DNA of 64,000 nucleotides. Source: an uncultured Burkholderiaceae bacterium. GTDB taxonomy: Bacteria; Pseudomonadota; Gammaproteobacteria; Burkholderiales; Burkholderiaceae_F. The stretch lies in assembly GCA_944390675.1 (NCBI GenBank), contig CALXQR010000002.1:186001-250000 (forward strand), in the 5' to 3' direction. This document shows, one piece after another, positions 45,064 through 53,665 of the stretch. The notes under the pieces are model-generated. The model did no database searches. It saw only the letters and a program-made list of their open reading frames with translations, and was not told the origin of the DNA. Both the position numbers and the translations under genes were made by a program. Position 1 is the first letter of the stretch, and every line of letters starts with the position of its first letter.

Positions 45064-46260
45064 TCAACCTTTGACGCAGAGCACTTGCTTGAGCTCATGC
45101 AATGTCTTCGTCAGATCCGACTGATTAGCCATCACCTGGTCAATGGACTTGTAGGCGCCTGGAATTTCATCAAGCACGCCTTCGTCTTTCCGGCACACAA
45201 CGCCTTTCGTTTGCTCCTGAAGATCACGAACCGTGAAATGATTTTTGGCTTGAGTGCGGCTCATCTTGCGGCCTGCGCCGTGTGAAGAACTGCAGAAAGA
45301 CTCTTCGCTTCCCAGCCCCTCCACAATGTAGCTTCGCGATCCCATGCTCCCGGGGATAATCCCCTTTTCACCAAGACCTGCGCGAATCGCGCCTTTGCGG
45401 GTTACCCAAATCGTTTCGCCAAAATGCGTTTCTCTAGCGACATAGTTATGGTGGCAGTTAACAATTTCGCCCACGATTTCCGTGTCACTTCTGAGAGTTC
45501 GCAGCGCCGCAAGCACATCGTCCAACATCACGCGACGATTGGCCATCGCATAATCCTGCGCCCAATGCGCGGCTTTCATGTACAGCTCAAAATCTGCCGT
45601 CCCCTCTTTTAAGGAAGCTAAAAAGATATCCGGCAGCTCCTCTCCATTTTCTTTTGCAAGCGTCTTTGCGTGGGTAATGAAAAACGACGCCATGATGTTG
45701 CCCGTGCCGCGCGAGCCCGAGTGCAGCATGATCCACAAACGGTCCTCTTCGTCAGCCGTCAATTCGATGAAATGATTGCCGCCCCCTAAAGTCCCCAGCT
45801 GTGCATGCCACTCGGACTTAATCATACGATCAAGCATCGTAGGTTCCTGTGCCAAAATTTCTTTTAAAGGTTCTTCAAAAGGCTCGCACGCTTCCCATCG
45901 AATCGCTTCTTTTTTCCTCTGAGCAAAACCCACGGGTACTCTCGAGAGGATTTCATCCATCAGGCGATGAAGATCACGCTCATCAAACATACTTTTAGTG
46001 AGATTGGTGCGCGCAGCAAGCATCCCGCAGCCGATATCCACGCCGACCGCGGCAGGAATCACGGCGCCCTTAGTCGCAATGACACTACCGATCGTCGCGC
46101 CCATCCCGGCGTGCACGTCAGGCATCGCCGCCACGTGATGGAAAACGAAGGGAAGTCTTGCCACATTTTTGAGCTGCGAAATGGAGGCTTCGTCAATATC
46201 GTTTGTCCACACTTTGACAGGAACCAACAGGTCCGTCTCAAAAGTTTGTTTGACAGGCAT
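45064..46260 (-). CDS. rtcB: RNA-splicing ligase RtcB
   Basis: A 398-residue RNA ligase that joins 2',3'-cyclic phosphate (3'-phosphate) ends to 5'-OH ends through a GMP-histidine intermediate, used in RNA repair. Manganese-binding and active-site residues are visible: D75 and C78 in GVDIGCGM, GGGNHF near 159-164, HSGSRG (180-185), and the guanylylated histidine H327 in SSSHGAGR. AAGGAG precedes ATG 46260. No archease or RtcR is next to it. It is convergent with tRNA-Glu copy 2. Confidence 0.96.
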   Translation of the reverse strand: MPVKQTFETDLLVPVKVWTNDIDEASISQLKNVARLPFVFHHVAAMPDVHAGMGATIGSVIATKGAVIPAAVGVDIGCGMLAARTNLTKSMFDERDLHRLMDEILSRVPVGFAQRKKEAIRWEACEPFEEPLKEILAQEPTMLDRMIKSEWHAQLGTLGGGNHFIELTADEEDRLWIMLHSGSRGTGNIMASFFITHAKTLAKENGEELPDIFLASLKEGTADFELYMKAAHWAQDYAMANRRVMLDDVLAALRTLRSDTEIVGEIVNCHHNYVARETHFGETIWVTRKGAIRAGLGEKGIIPGSMGSRSYIVEGLGSEESFCSSSHGAGRKMSRTQAKNHFTVRDLQEQTKGVVCRKDEGVLDEIPGAYKSIDQVMANQSDLTKTLHELKQVLCVKG

Positions 46261-46395
46261 GGTTATCTCCTTTTTCTTATTAGCTTTCAGTATGACATGA
46301 TCTCACTGCCCGCTTCAATTCAAGACGCACTCAGTACGTCGTTAATTGATGTTTTGCGCGTTATGCTTTATGAACAATCAACAAAAGAGAAAGAA

Positions 46396-46551
46396 ATGCG
46401 CAAGAAAAAGATCATTATCAAAGTCAAAGAAGCCAAACGCCGAAACCCCATCGCCCGCGTTTTGTGCACCGATTCCCGTTTTAAAACGAAGCGCTTTAAA
46501 AACAAAAAGAAAACAATCGAGAAATTCGATTGGAAAAAAGAAGAGTTTTAA
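46396..46551 (+). CDS. Small basic protein, 51 residues
   Basis: Very basic (about 20 K/R), starting MRKKKIIIKVKEAKRRNPIA. The middle pattern R-N-P-x-A-R-x-L followed by F-x-x-K-x-x-K-N-KKK recalls small conserved proteobacterial proteins of unknown function with an ARNPxAxxLxxxxFxxxVxKxKK core. AGAGAAAG just before ATG 46396 is a weak ribosome-binding site. A perfect terminator follows seven bases after the stop, which supports a real gene. Divergent from rtcB. It may bind nucleic acid. Confidence 0.68.
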   Translation: MRKKKIIIKVKEAKRRNPIARVLCTDSRFKTKRFKNKKKTIEKFDWKKEEF

Positions 46552-46557
46552 AGACAG

Positions 46558-46594
46558 CGAAGCCCGGAAAGTTCACACCCGGGCTTCGTTTTTT
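46558..46594. terminator. Rho-independent terminator between the small basic gene and the Tat/HD gene
   Basis: A perfect 10-bp stem (46558-46567 with 46579-46588) followed by six T. It lies between convergent genes. Confidence 0.9.
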
Positions 46595-46600
46595 GGACAA

Positions 46601-47704
46601 TTAGAGCTTAATGACGCGGGCGACGTCTGCGGCAAACGCCTTGCGACCCTGAGCGCTCAGGATTCCGTAAAGGCGCATGGCCGTGAGGTTAGCCAAAACG
46701 TAATTTCTAAAGGCATTGAATTTCGCGGCTTCGGTGATGCCGTATTGTTCTTGCGCAAGTTCTTTAAGAGCTTGCACGGACCATTGGCAGGCAGACGAAG
46801 AAATCACCCAATCATGGTCAGCTAAGTGCACCACGTAGCCTTCCATGCGGCGCGGAAGCGGCAGAGTCTTTCCGTCCTTCGCAATCAAGCCGTGCAAAAC
46901 GGGATCAACGCCTGCGATGATCGATGCGGCCTTCAGCCACCCCACCACAAGCGCCTCGCCTTGCTTGGAAGACGGATGATCGTGCGCGCAGGCCTGAGCC
47001 ACCACAAAGGTGGAAGGCAGGCCGCGCTTAATGGATTCAGCGATGCTCAGCACATGGTGTTCACCGGTGCCGGCCAATTGTTGCTCAACGCGGCAGGAAT
47101 GATCCTTTTCCCATTGGAAAACCCAAGGCTTATGCAAGTCATGGAGAATTTCACCGCCCACGGCATCGTCCCAATCCAAATCAAGATTATTGATATGGCG
47201 ATAGTTTTCGTAGAGCGCCTCAGCAGAGACAACGTTTAAAGCAGTGTGCGTTGCCAAGCCGCCCGGATAGGCGTGATGAGAGCCGTAGCCCGAACCCGGC
47301 GCGCTCCAGAAAGGCTGAGGTGAACGGGTTTTATCTTCAATGCGCGGGAAAACGCTCTTGGCGTTGACGTTTAAAAGACCGGCCTTTTTAAGCGAAGCCA
47401 TAATGGCCGCTTCGTCGCCTCGAGCGATCGTAGGCGCAGGATTTTGAACAATATTCAAAACGGTTGAGCGAAGCGACGGATTGCGAATTTTCTTTACCGA
47501 CTTCACAATCGTGTCGTAAGCCGACTGCACCACTTCGCTATTTTTAGCCATGTCCACTTCCGACATGGAGAACACTTCACTCACAGAGCGGCACTTTTTC
47601 GGAGCGGCTGCGGCGGCAGCCATCGGCGTCATCGCAGCGGCGGCCACGGACACACCGACCAGAGCGCTGCCATGCAAAAAATTTCGACGAGACAAGGTAC
47701 TCAT
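46601..47704 (-). CDS. Tat-exported protein with an HD-hydrolase-like core
   Basis: A 367-residue protein beginning MSTLSRRNFLHGSALVG, a twin-arginine signal (SRRNFLHG) with an alanine-rich hydrophobic stretch and likely cut near AAAAAA-PKK. The mature part has YPGGLATHTALN (about 157-168) and GGEILHDLHKPW (about 197-208), the H...HD spacing of metal-dependent HD phosphohydrolases, plus HDHP and HLADHDW segments further on. Export folded through Tat fits a metal-loaded enzyme. ATG 47704 is supported by GAGGAAG. Substrate unknown. I have not seen this combination given a name. Confidence 0.78.
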   Translation of the reverse strand: MSTLSRRNFLHGSALVGVSVAAAAMTPMAAAAAAPKKCRSVSEVFSMSEVDMAKNSEVVQSAYDTIVKSVKKIRNPSLRSTVLNIVQNPAPTIARGDEAAIMASLKKAGLLNVNAKSVFPRIEDKTRSPQPFWSAPGSGYGSHHAYPGGLATHTALNVVSAEALYENYRHINNLDLDWDDAVGGEILHDLHKPWVFQWEKDHSCRVEQQLAGTGEHHVLSIAESIKRGLPSTFVVAQACAHDHPSSKQGEALVVGWLKAASIIAGVDPVLHGLIAKDGKTLPLPRRMEGYVVHLADHDWVISSSACQWSVQALKELAQEQYGITEAAKFNAFRNYVLANLTAMRLYGILSAQGRKAFAADVARVIKL

Positions 47705-47811
47705 TTCTTCCTCTGCTCTTAAAAACAATAAGGTTGCCCAAACGGCAGCCTTATTGTGCGATTACAAAATGAACATTCGGTCTCAGATCCGTGAATTCCC
47801 CATGACGTTTT

Positions 47812-49029
47812 TTAGCGCAATTGTGAACGTCCCACTTTAACCGCAGGCAAAACCGCAAAAATCGCGCCAAGCACAAGCGTCACGAGCCCCACCTGAAGTT
47901 CCTGCAAACCAATCACCGGCGTCATGGCAATGCCCGTGTCCTGACTGATAAAGACCGCCGCGATCTGAGCCAAGCCCCAGCCGCCCGCTAGTCCCATCAC
48001 CACGCCGCTCAACACAACCGACATGATCAAAAGCCAAACCACCTGCATCACGTAACCGCGCGGCGCGCCCATTGTTCTGAGCTGCAGAAATTGAGGCTTG
48101 CGAAGTTCACCCAAAATAAAGCCCGTGATCAATACCGCCAAAAGCGAAATCAAAACGGAACTTGCCGCAAACCATTCAAAGGCGGTCATCGCGGAGTCAA
48201 GCGTCGCGTACAGTTCTACGAGCACCTCACCCGTGAAAATCGCCATTAAGTTAACCGCCTGCCCTTTCGCGTCATCGACTGAAACAGACGACAAGCCTTG
48301 GCGAATCTTATAGGCATCCGAAATGGAAACAGGTTTAACAGCAATTGCTGAGAATCCTGCAAGGTGAGAAAAGTCATCGGCACCAAGCCAAGATTCAATG
48401 GCCTTTGGCTCCTCATACTTCCCTTTTTCATGCATGGCCCAAATGGATTCAATCGGCACCAAAACTGACCGATCCCAGGGCGTGCCCGTTTGCGGCAAGA
48501 TGCCCACAACTTTAAAACCGTTATCGTGCTTGTGGCCCACGCCTGAAATTCTGCCGTGATGCGGATAAACGGTTTCGCCTAACTGAAGACCGGAATGAAT
48601 CCCCACGACCGCTTCATCTCGGGCGGTAAATTCTCTGCCTTCATGAAGCGCTCGCTCGCCACCCAATGTCACAAACGCGCGCGTGGTGCCCACTAACGGT
48701 GAGTCTCCCACTCGGTCTCCGAAAGCCAAGGGCGCAAACCACTTCACGCCATCGTATGTTCTCAAAACATTTAAGGCCGAGGCCGGCGTGAGCGAAATCA
48801 TTTCATCGCGCAGGTAGACCGTTGAGAGCAAGAGCGAAGTGCGGCTGCCCTTGGCGCCCACCAAAATATCAAACTGTTCGGCCGCCTTCGCGCTCGATGA
48901 TTTAATCATCCTTTCGGTCTGACCGATAGCGGTGGCAATGGATAAAGCAAGCGCCAAAATGCAGGCAAGCGAAAACAAAATTCTGAAAGACTGCCGGCAC
49001 TCGTTTTTTAAAAACAAAAGCGCTCTCAT
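47812..49029 (-). CDS. ABC transporter permease (FtsX/MacB type)
   Basis: A 405-residue membrane protein with one N-terminal membrane segment (about 13-35), a large periplasmic domain (about 40-280) and three C-terminal membrane segments in an FtsX domain (about 285-400). This is the layout of LolCE/MacB-type mechanotransmitter permeases that act on substrates in the periplasm, without moving them through the membrane. It overlaps the ATPase gene by four bases and forms a three-gene operon with it and an exported protein. Confidence 0.87.
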   Translation of the reverse strand: MRALLFLKNECRQSFRILFSLACILALALSIATAIGQTERMIKSSSAKAAEQFDILVGAKGSRTSLLLSTVYLRDEMISLTPASALNVLRTYDGVKWFAPLAFGDRVGDSPLVGTTRAFVTLGGERALHEGREFTARDEAVVGIHSGLQLGETVYPHHGRISGVGHKHDNGFKVVGILPQTGTPWDRSVLVPIESIWAMHEKGKYEEPKAIESWLGADDFSHLAGFSAIAVKPVSISDAYKIRQGLSSVSVDDAKGQAVNLMAIFTGEVLVELYATLDSAMTAFEWFAASSVLISLLAVLITGFILGELRKPQFLQLRTMGAPRGYVMQVVWLLIMSVVLSGVVMGLAGGWGLAQIAAVFISQDTGIAMTPVIGLQELQVGLVTLVLGAIFAVLPAVKVGRSQLR

Positions 49030-49709
49030 AGTCTTGCTCCCCGAATGGTTCCGTTTTCAATAGTGAGCACCCGGTGAAAGCGTTTGAGCATCTGTGAATC
49101 ATGCGTCACCACTAAAAGCGTCGCTTTCAGATGGAAAGCCGCCTCAATCAAAGCGTCCATCACGCGCATAGCGTTACTGAAATCAAGACTTGCCGTGGGC
49201 TCATCGGCAAGAATCACCTTAGGCGAACTGATCAACACTCGGACAAGCGCCGTGCGCTGCATTTCGCCTCTTGATAAATAAGCCGCAAGCGTTTGCGCGG
49301 GCACCCCATAGCCTTGGAGCATTTTTTCAGCGCGCACACGGTCTCGTGGAGTAATTTTTCCTCGGAAGGTTAACGGCAAAAGCACATTTTCAAGCGCGCT
49401 CAAACCGCCAAAAAGCCGAAAATCCTGAAATAGAAAGCCGCAGTTTTTCCCACGCCAGTCATCGCGGGCGGATTCACTTTGCGCATTCAAACACAGATCA
49501 CCCCAAGCAACCCTTCCCTGCTGCGGCGTCACAATCCCGCTGATGATTTTCAAAAAGGTGGATTTCCCGCTGCCGGAAGCGCCTCGGAGACCCAACACTT
49601 CTCCGGCTTGAATAGAAAGATCATCAATGGACAAAATCGTGCGGGTGCTCACACCGTCTTTTACCTGATAGGCAACATGGTCGAGCTTGAGATCAAAGTC
49701 CGCGCTCAT
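49026..49709 (-). CDS. ABC transporter ATP-binding protein (LolD/MacB type)
   Basis: A 227-residue ATPase with Walker A GASGSGKST (about 40-48), the Q-loop FLFQDFRL, signature LSRGEMQR (about 145) and Walker B VILADEPTAS (about 164-173). Signature L-S-R-G-E replaces the common LSGGQ, which is usual in neither LolD nor MacB and may be a variant. It overlaps both its neighbours by four bases, so the three proteins are produced together. Confidence 0.92.
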   Translation of the reverse strand: MSADFDLKLDHVAYQVKDGVSTRTILSIDDLSIQAGEVLGLRGASGSGKSTFLKIISGIVTPQQGRVAWGDLCLNAQSESARDDWRGKNCGFLFQDFRLFGGLSALENVLLPLTFRGKITPRDRVRAEKMLQGYGVPAQTLAAYLSRGEMQRTALVRVLISSPKVILADEPTASLDFSNAMRVMDALIEAAFHLKATLLVVTHDSQMLKRFHRVLTIENGTIRGARL

Positions 49710-50152
49710 TTCACCACCTCAAACGTGGCATCAACAAGGCGCACCAAACTCACAAAACCGGTCTCTTTGTCGGTAAAGGACCCAAGCTCCAGCCTGCCCG
49801 TGACCACAATCGGACGGTTAGGCTGAACAAATTCCTGTTTCTTACTTAAATAGACCACGATGATATTGTCCGGCCAGTCCTGATCGCTGTTGCAAAAGGG
49901 GCAAAGACTCACCGGTTCTCGGGTCATTACCAAAAAGTCCGCCTCGGGCTTCAAAGGCGGCGCCATAAAGCCTTCAACGGACACCGTTTTATCGGCAAAC
50001 GACTTAAGCTTTTGACTAAACTGCAGCCCCAAAATGGGGTTGCCCTCGTACATTTCTTCAAAACCCAACTTCAAATCTGAATCCGCCTTGACTGCCGCGA
50101 CAGGAGCCATCGCGGAAAAAAACAGAGCCGCCAAGAAATTTCTTCGTTTCAT
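49706..50152 (-). CDS. Exported protein with a CPFC motif, partner of the ABC system
   Basis: A 148-residue protein starting MKRRNFLAALFFSAMAPVAA, a signal peptide with an RR pair that could use Tat or Sec, followed by a small beta-rich domain. It carries C-P-F-C (about 101-104) in SLCPFCNSDQDWPDNIIVVY, a thioredoxin-like or metal-binding dithiol; the domain also looks like the DUF3299/OB-type exported proteins found beside FtsX-type ABC genes. As first gene of the operon it probably is the periplasmic substrate-binding or cargo protein. Possible roles are metal handling or export of an oxidised product. Confidence 0.72.
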   Translation of the reverse strand: MKRRNFLAALFFSAMAPVAAVKADSDLKLGFEEMYEGNPILGLQFSQKLKSFADKTVSVEGFMAPPLKPEADFLVMTREPVSLCPFCNSDQDWPDNIIVVYLSKKQEFVQPNRPIVVTGRLELGSFTDKETGFVSLVRLVDATFEVVK

Positions 50153-50234
50153 CCCACTCTCCTTTAACGGGCAAAGGCGCGGGCGTTTATCAACAAAACA
50201 CCGCGCGCCTTTTACCGATTAAGCCGGTTGTTAA

Positions 50235-51977
50235 TTAGCGGCCCAAAGCAAGCGCTTCAGCCATCACGCGGAAGATTTCCGTAGAATTCATGAAGCCGCG
50301 GATTTGATCGGCGTTGGGACCGCGAGCGGTCACAACCAAATCATCGACCGTGTGCACGCCTTGGCTTTCAGAGCGCGGGAGGTTGCCCTCAACGAAGTGA
50401 GCGCTCGGCACGTCCTTATATTGGGCGTTAGCCACATACTGACCCTTTTCGTTTTGCACAGCGGGGTTAAACGTGGCATCCGGGAAAGAGCGGTACGTTT
50501 CGTAGTAGTCGGGGTGCGCGCCAAAGAAGACAGCCAAGCGCTTGCTCGGAGCAAAATCATCCGGGAAGCCGTCCTTGTCCTTATCTTCATAGTTGGGGTA
50601 ACCGGCGTTCGCGTAGACACCCACCTTTTCGCGCCAATCGTTGCCGGGCTTGTTGTCATCAACAGTGCCTGCCACCGAGATGGAGTGCGTGTGGTCGCCC
50701 GTGACAATCAAAAGCGTATCGGGATGTTCATCGCAGTACTTTTGAGCAGCTTCAACCACCTTATCGAAAGCGATCGTGTCGCCCACGGAACGCGCCCAAT
50801 CGAGCGGATGCGAGTATTTATCCACAAGACCCGCTTCGAGCATCAGGAAAAAGCCCTCTTCATTCTTTTCAAGCACCTTGATGGCGGCGGCAAACGAGTC
50901 CGTCAAATCCGGCTGATCGGGGAATTTCTTCACCGTGTTGCCCTTCCACTGGTGGCGGTCCACCCAGCCATCGAGGTTACCGGTATGGAAAAGACCAAGG
51001 AGACGATCGCTGCCGGCGGCTTTTTCAACCATCGAGGTGCGGTCGGTGACGAGCGTATAACCCGCTTGCGTGAATTTTTCGATGTAGTTGATATCGTCTT
51101 TGCGCTTGGAACCGGCCGTGGACTTCGGCAGGAAGTAGGCAGAGCCGCCGCCCAGGATCACTTCGGGCTTTACGTTATAGAACATGCCGACGATATCGGC
51201 CTTATCCGAGCGCTTTCTCGTGTGAGAAACAACCGATGCGGGGGTGGCGTCTTCAATTTCTGCGTCACTGACAACACCCACGGCCATCTTCGTCTTGCGG
51301 CGGATCAACTCTGCGATCGTTTCTTGTTTCGGATCGTCTTGGCTGGCCTTCGTGCGGTCAGCGTAGACACCCAAGGCGTTCACGCTTGACTTGTGGCCGG
51401 TCATGTAAGCCGAAGCCGTATTGGCGCTGTCGGCTGCGATCGTATCCACGGAGCTCGTACCCAACAGGGCCATGTGCGGCATGTTGTCCATTGCAAGCGG
51501 CGCGTTATACATGCCGTTTGTGACACCCTTGGAGAGGATGCGGGCGGCGGTGCGGTGACCCACAGACAAGCCGTCGGCCAAAAGCAAAATCACATTTTTT
51601 GCTTTGGGCTTGTCGCCAGTCGTGTACACATCCCAATTAACGGTCTTTGTACCATTGGGAGCCTTCACCGTCACGGTGTACTGACCGGGATTTTTAATTT
51701 CCACCCCGCGCATGATCAATGCGGAAGCTTCAACCCCCTCTTCCTTTTCCATCCAGATTTCTTTGCCGGAGAGCGTTTGGTTGAAGTTCTTGCCGTTGAT
51801 CTCCACCGTGACCTTATCGCGGGCGGTCACGTTATCGAGTTCGACCTTAAAATCAAAACGCGCGTTTGTCATAAAACGCGCGTGATCGACTGGATAAATT
51901 TCAATGGCTTGGGCGCTCATCGCGCACATACCGGCTAAAGCACAGGCCACACCGGCGGCGATCTTCGTTGATTTCAT
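50235..51977 (-). CDS. phoA: Alkaline phosphatase with N-terminal beta domain
   Basis: A 580-residue periplasmic phosphomonoesterase. Signal peptide at residues 1-24 (cut after AQA), then an added beta-rich, immunoglobulin-like segment (about 25-115), then the alkaline phosphatase domain: VILLLADGLS (metal ligand D), TIAADSANTASAYMTG with the phosphorylated serine, GGGSAYFLP, and GDHTHSIS (metal ligands). ATG 51977 is chosen over 52007 since it starts the signal peptide and has AAAGGA. The three-unit Pho box upstream indicates induction by phosphate starvation through PhoB. Confidence 0.9.
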   Translation of the reverse strand: MKSTKIAAGVACALAGMCAMSAQAIEIYPVDHARFMTNARFDFKVELDNVTARDKVTVEINGKNFNQTLSGKEIWMEKEEGVEASALIMRGVEIKNPGQYTVTVKAPNGTKTVNWDVYTTGDKPKAKNVILLLADGLSVGHRTAARILSKGVTNGMYNAPLAMDNMPHMALLGTSSVDTIAADSANTASAYMTGHKSSVNALGVYADRTKASQDDPKQETIAELIRRKTKMAVGVVSDAEIEDATPASVVSHTRKRSDKADIVGMFYNVKPEVILGGGSAYFLPKSTAGSKRKDDINYIEKFTQAGYTLVTDRTSMVEKAAGSDRLLGLFHTGNLDGWVDRHQWKGNTVKKFPDQPDLTDSFAAAIKVLEKNEEGFFLMLEAGLVDKYSHPLDWARSVGDTIAFDKVVEAAQKYCDEHPDTLLIVTGDHTHSISVAGTVDDNKPGNDWREKVGVYANAGYPNYEDKDKDGFPDDFAPSKRLAVFFGAHPDYYETYRSFPDATFNPAVQNEKGQYVANAQYKDVPSAHFVEGNLPRSESQGVHTVDDLVVTARGPNADQIRGFMNSTEIFRVMAEALALGR

Positions 51978-52057
51978 AATCAATTTTCCTTTTGAAAAAA
52001 ACTTCAAGAGTCTGTTGAAGAATTGCCGTCAGTGTAAAAACCGCATATGAGTAATCC

Positions 52058-52086
52058 GTGACAAAATACTGTCAGTTTCATGACGG
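52058..52086 (-). promoter_or_regulatory. Pho box array (three PhoB half-sites) for phoA
   Basis: On the minus strand CCGTCAT (52080-52086), CTGACAG (52069-52075) and TTGTCAC (52058-52064) repeat at exactly 11-base steps, each close to the PhoB half-site CTGTCAT with four-base spacers. The remaining part of 51978-52280 is A+T-rich and holds the promoter of the divergent DcuC-type gene; no gene is seen in it. Confidence 0.7.
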
Positions 52087-52280
52087 TTTCAGCATAAAAA
52101 GTCGCGATTTAAGAAATTTGTCATAAGTTATATCTTTATTGATATTTGTTTAGATAAAAAAATTTCCTAATTCAAGTCAATTAGCCCTTTTTTGTTGGGG
52201 AAAACCGCAGGGCGAAAACGAAACCAGTCCTCTAAAATGCCGGCGGTGGTAGAAATTCCATTCCCTTTAGGAGCATAACA

Positions 52281-53549
52281 ATGACTTTACTGAACTGGGT
52301 CGCGGTTATCGTTGTCATTTTGACGATCGCCGCCCTCGTTAAGCGATATGAAACCCGTTTGGTTCTCTTCACTTCCGGCCTTATTTTGTGCTGCGTGTCG
52401 CTTGAACCAATGACGGCGTTTAACGCCTTTGCCAAGTCCATGACCAACGGCGGTTTGATCATGGCAATCTGCGCCTCGTTAGGTTTTGCATATGTTTCCG
52501 GTTACACGAAGTGCGACCAACACTTGGTGCATTTGCTCTCTAAGCCGATCCGCGGCTTGGGCATTTTCCTCGTGCCGATCTGCACAGCTGTCACCATGGT
52601 GATTAACGTGGCCATCCCGTCTGCTTCGGGCTGCGCTGCTGCCGTGGGCTCCACGCTCATTCCGGTGATGCTTCGCGCTGGTGTCCGTCCCGCCATGGCC
52701 GCTGCCGCTGTCATGATGGGTACCGCCGGCGGCGTGCTCTCTCCAGGCTCCGCTCACAACGCCTACATCGCCAAGATCTCCAACATGGAAATCATGGACT
52801 TGATCGCCCTTCACACCCCCTACAGTATGGTGCTCTGGGGCGTGGGCATCGTCGGTATCTTCGTGATGTGCATCCTCTTTAAGGATAAGGGTGAACCCAC
52901 GGACAACATCCAAGTGAAGGTTGACCACAAGCAAGAAGAAATCACGCGCCCGAACGTTATTTTCGCTTTGGTGCCGCTTCTTCCGATCGTCATCTTGGTT
53001 TTGGGCAACACCGTTGTTCCGCAAATCAAGATGGGCGTGGCCCAGGCTATGGTGCTCGGTGCCATCATCTGCTTGCTCATCACGCGCTCTAACCCGCAGG
53101 AATTCTCCAAGACGTTCTTTAACGGCTTGGGTAACGGCTACGGCAACATCTTGGGCATCATCATCGCTGCTGGTGTTTTCGCTGCCGGTCTGCGCGCCGC
53201 CGGTTTGATCGATACCTTCATCACCCTTTTGCGCGAATCCAACGACATCGCTCGCTGGGGCGGTTCCTTGGGCCCGTGGTTCTTGGGCACGATCACCGGT
53301 TCCGGTGACGCCGCCACGTTCGCTTTCAACGAAGCTGTGACGCCGCACGCCGCCGCTTTCGGCATGGACATCCCGCACTTGGGTTCCTTGGCTTTCTTGT
53401 CGGGTACCTTGGGCCGTACGTCTTCTCCGATCGCCGGCGCCATGATGGTTGTGGCTGGTATCGCAATGGCCAACCCCGTCGAAGTCGCCAAGCGCACGAT
53501 CATTCCGTGCTTCGTCGGTGTGATCATCCTCGCTATGGTTATTGTTTAG
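52281..53549 (+). CDS. DcuC-family anaerobic C4-dicarboxylate transporter
   Basis: A 422-residue inner-membrane carrier with about 12 membrane segments, glycine- and alanine-rich. Family features are VINVAIPSASGCAAAVGST, GTAGGVLSPGSAHNAYIAK and the C-terminal TGSGDAATFAFNEAVTP, all matching DcuC. These carriers exchange succinate, fumarate or malate during anaerobic growth, which fits an anaerobic gut betaproteobacterium respiring with fumarate. ATTTAGGAGCAT precedes ATG 52281 (GGAG). Very strong codon bias suggests high expression. Ends with a classical terminator. Confidence 0.9.
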   Translation: MTLLNWVAVIVVILTIAALVKRYETRLVLFTSGLILCCVSLEPMTAFNAFAKSMTNGGLIMAICASLGFAYVSGYTKCDQHLVHLLSKPIRGLGIFLVPICTAVTMVINVAIPSASGCAAAVGSTLIPVMLRAGVRPAMAAAAVMMGTAGGVLSPGSAHNAYIAKISNMEIMDLIALHTPYSMVLWGVGIVGIFVMCILFKDKGEPTDNIQVKVDHKQEEITRPNVIFALVPLLPIVILVLGNTVVPQIKMGVAQAMVLGAIICLLITRSNPQEFSKTFFNGLGNGYGNILGIIIAAGVFAAGLRAAGLIDTFITLLRESNDIARWGGSLGPWFLGTITGSGDAATFAFNEAVTPHAAAFGMDIPHLGSLAFLSGTLGRTSSPIAGAMMVVAGIAMANPVEVAKRTIIPCFVGVIILAMVIV

Positions 53550-53569
53550 TCAACGTTTAACCCAACGAC

Positions 53570-53596
53570 AAAAAGGCAGCTTCGGCTGCCTTTTTT
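53570..53596 (+). terminator. Terminator after the DcuC-type gene
   Basis: A-run, GGCAGC-TTCG-GCTGCC stem (extended by A-T pairs) and six T, from 53570 to 53596. Confidence 0.95.
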
Positions 53597-53605
53597 CATA
53601 CCGAT

Positions 53606-53638
53606 AAAAAAACCGTCTGAACGTTTTTGCTCAGACGG
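53606..53638 (-). terminator. Terminator of the Nudix gene
   Basis: On the minus strand CCGTCTGA pairs with TCAGACGG (53631-53638 with 53613-53620) and runs into seven T. Confidence 0.9.
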
Positions 53639-53665
53639 CTTTCGGTTAAATCACTGTGATAGCGA

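Noticed and set aside
50304-51938. Long open frames antisense to phoA
   Set aside because: The alkaline phosphatase reading is complete with all motifs; the antisense frames have no starts with ribosome-binding sites.
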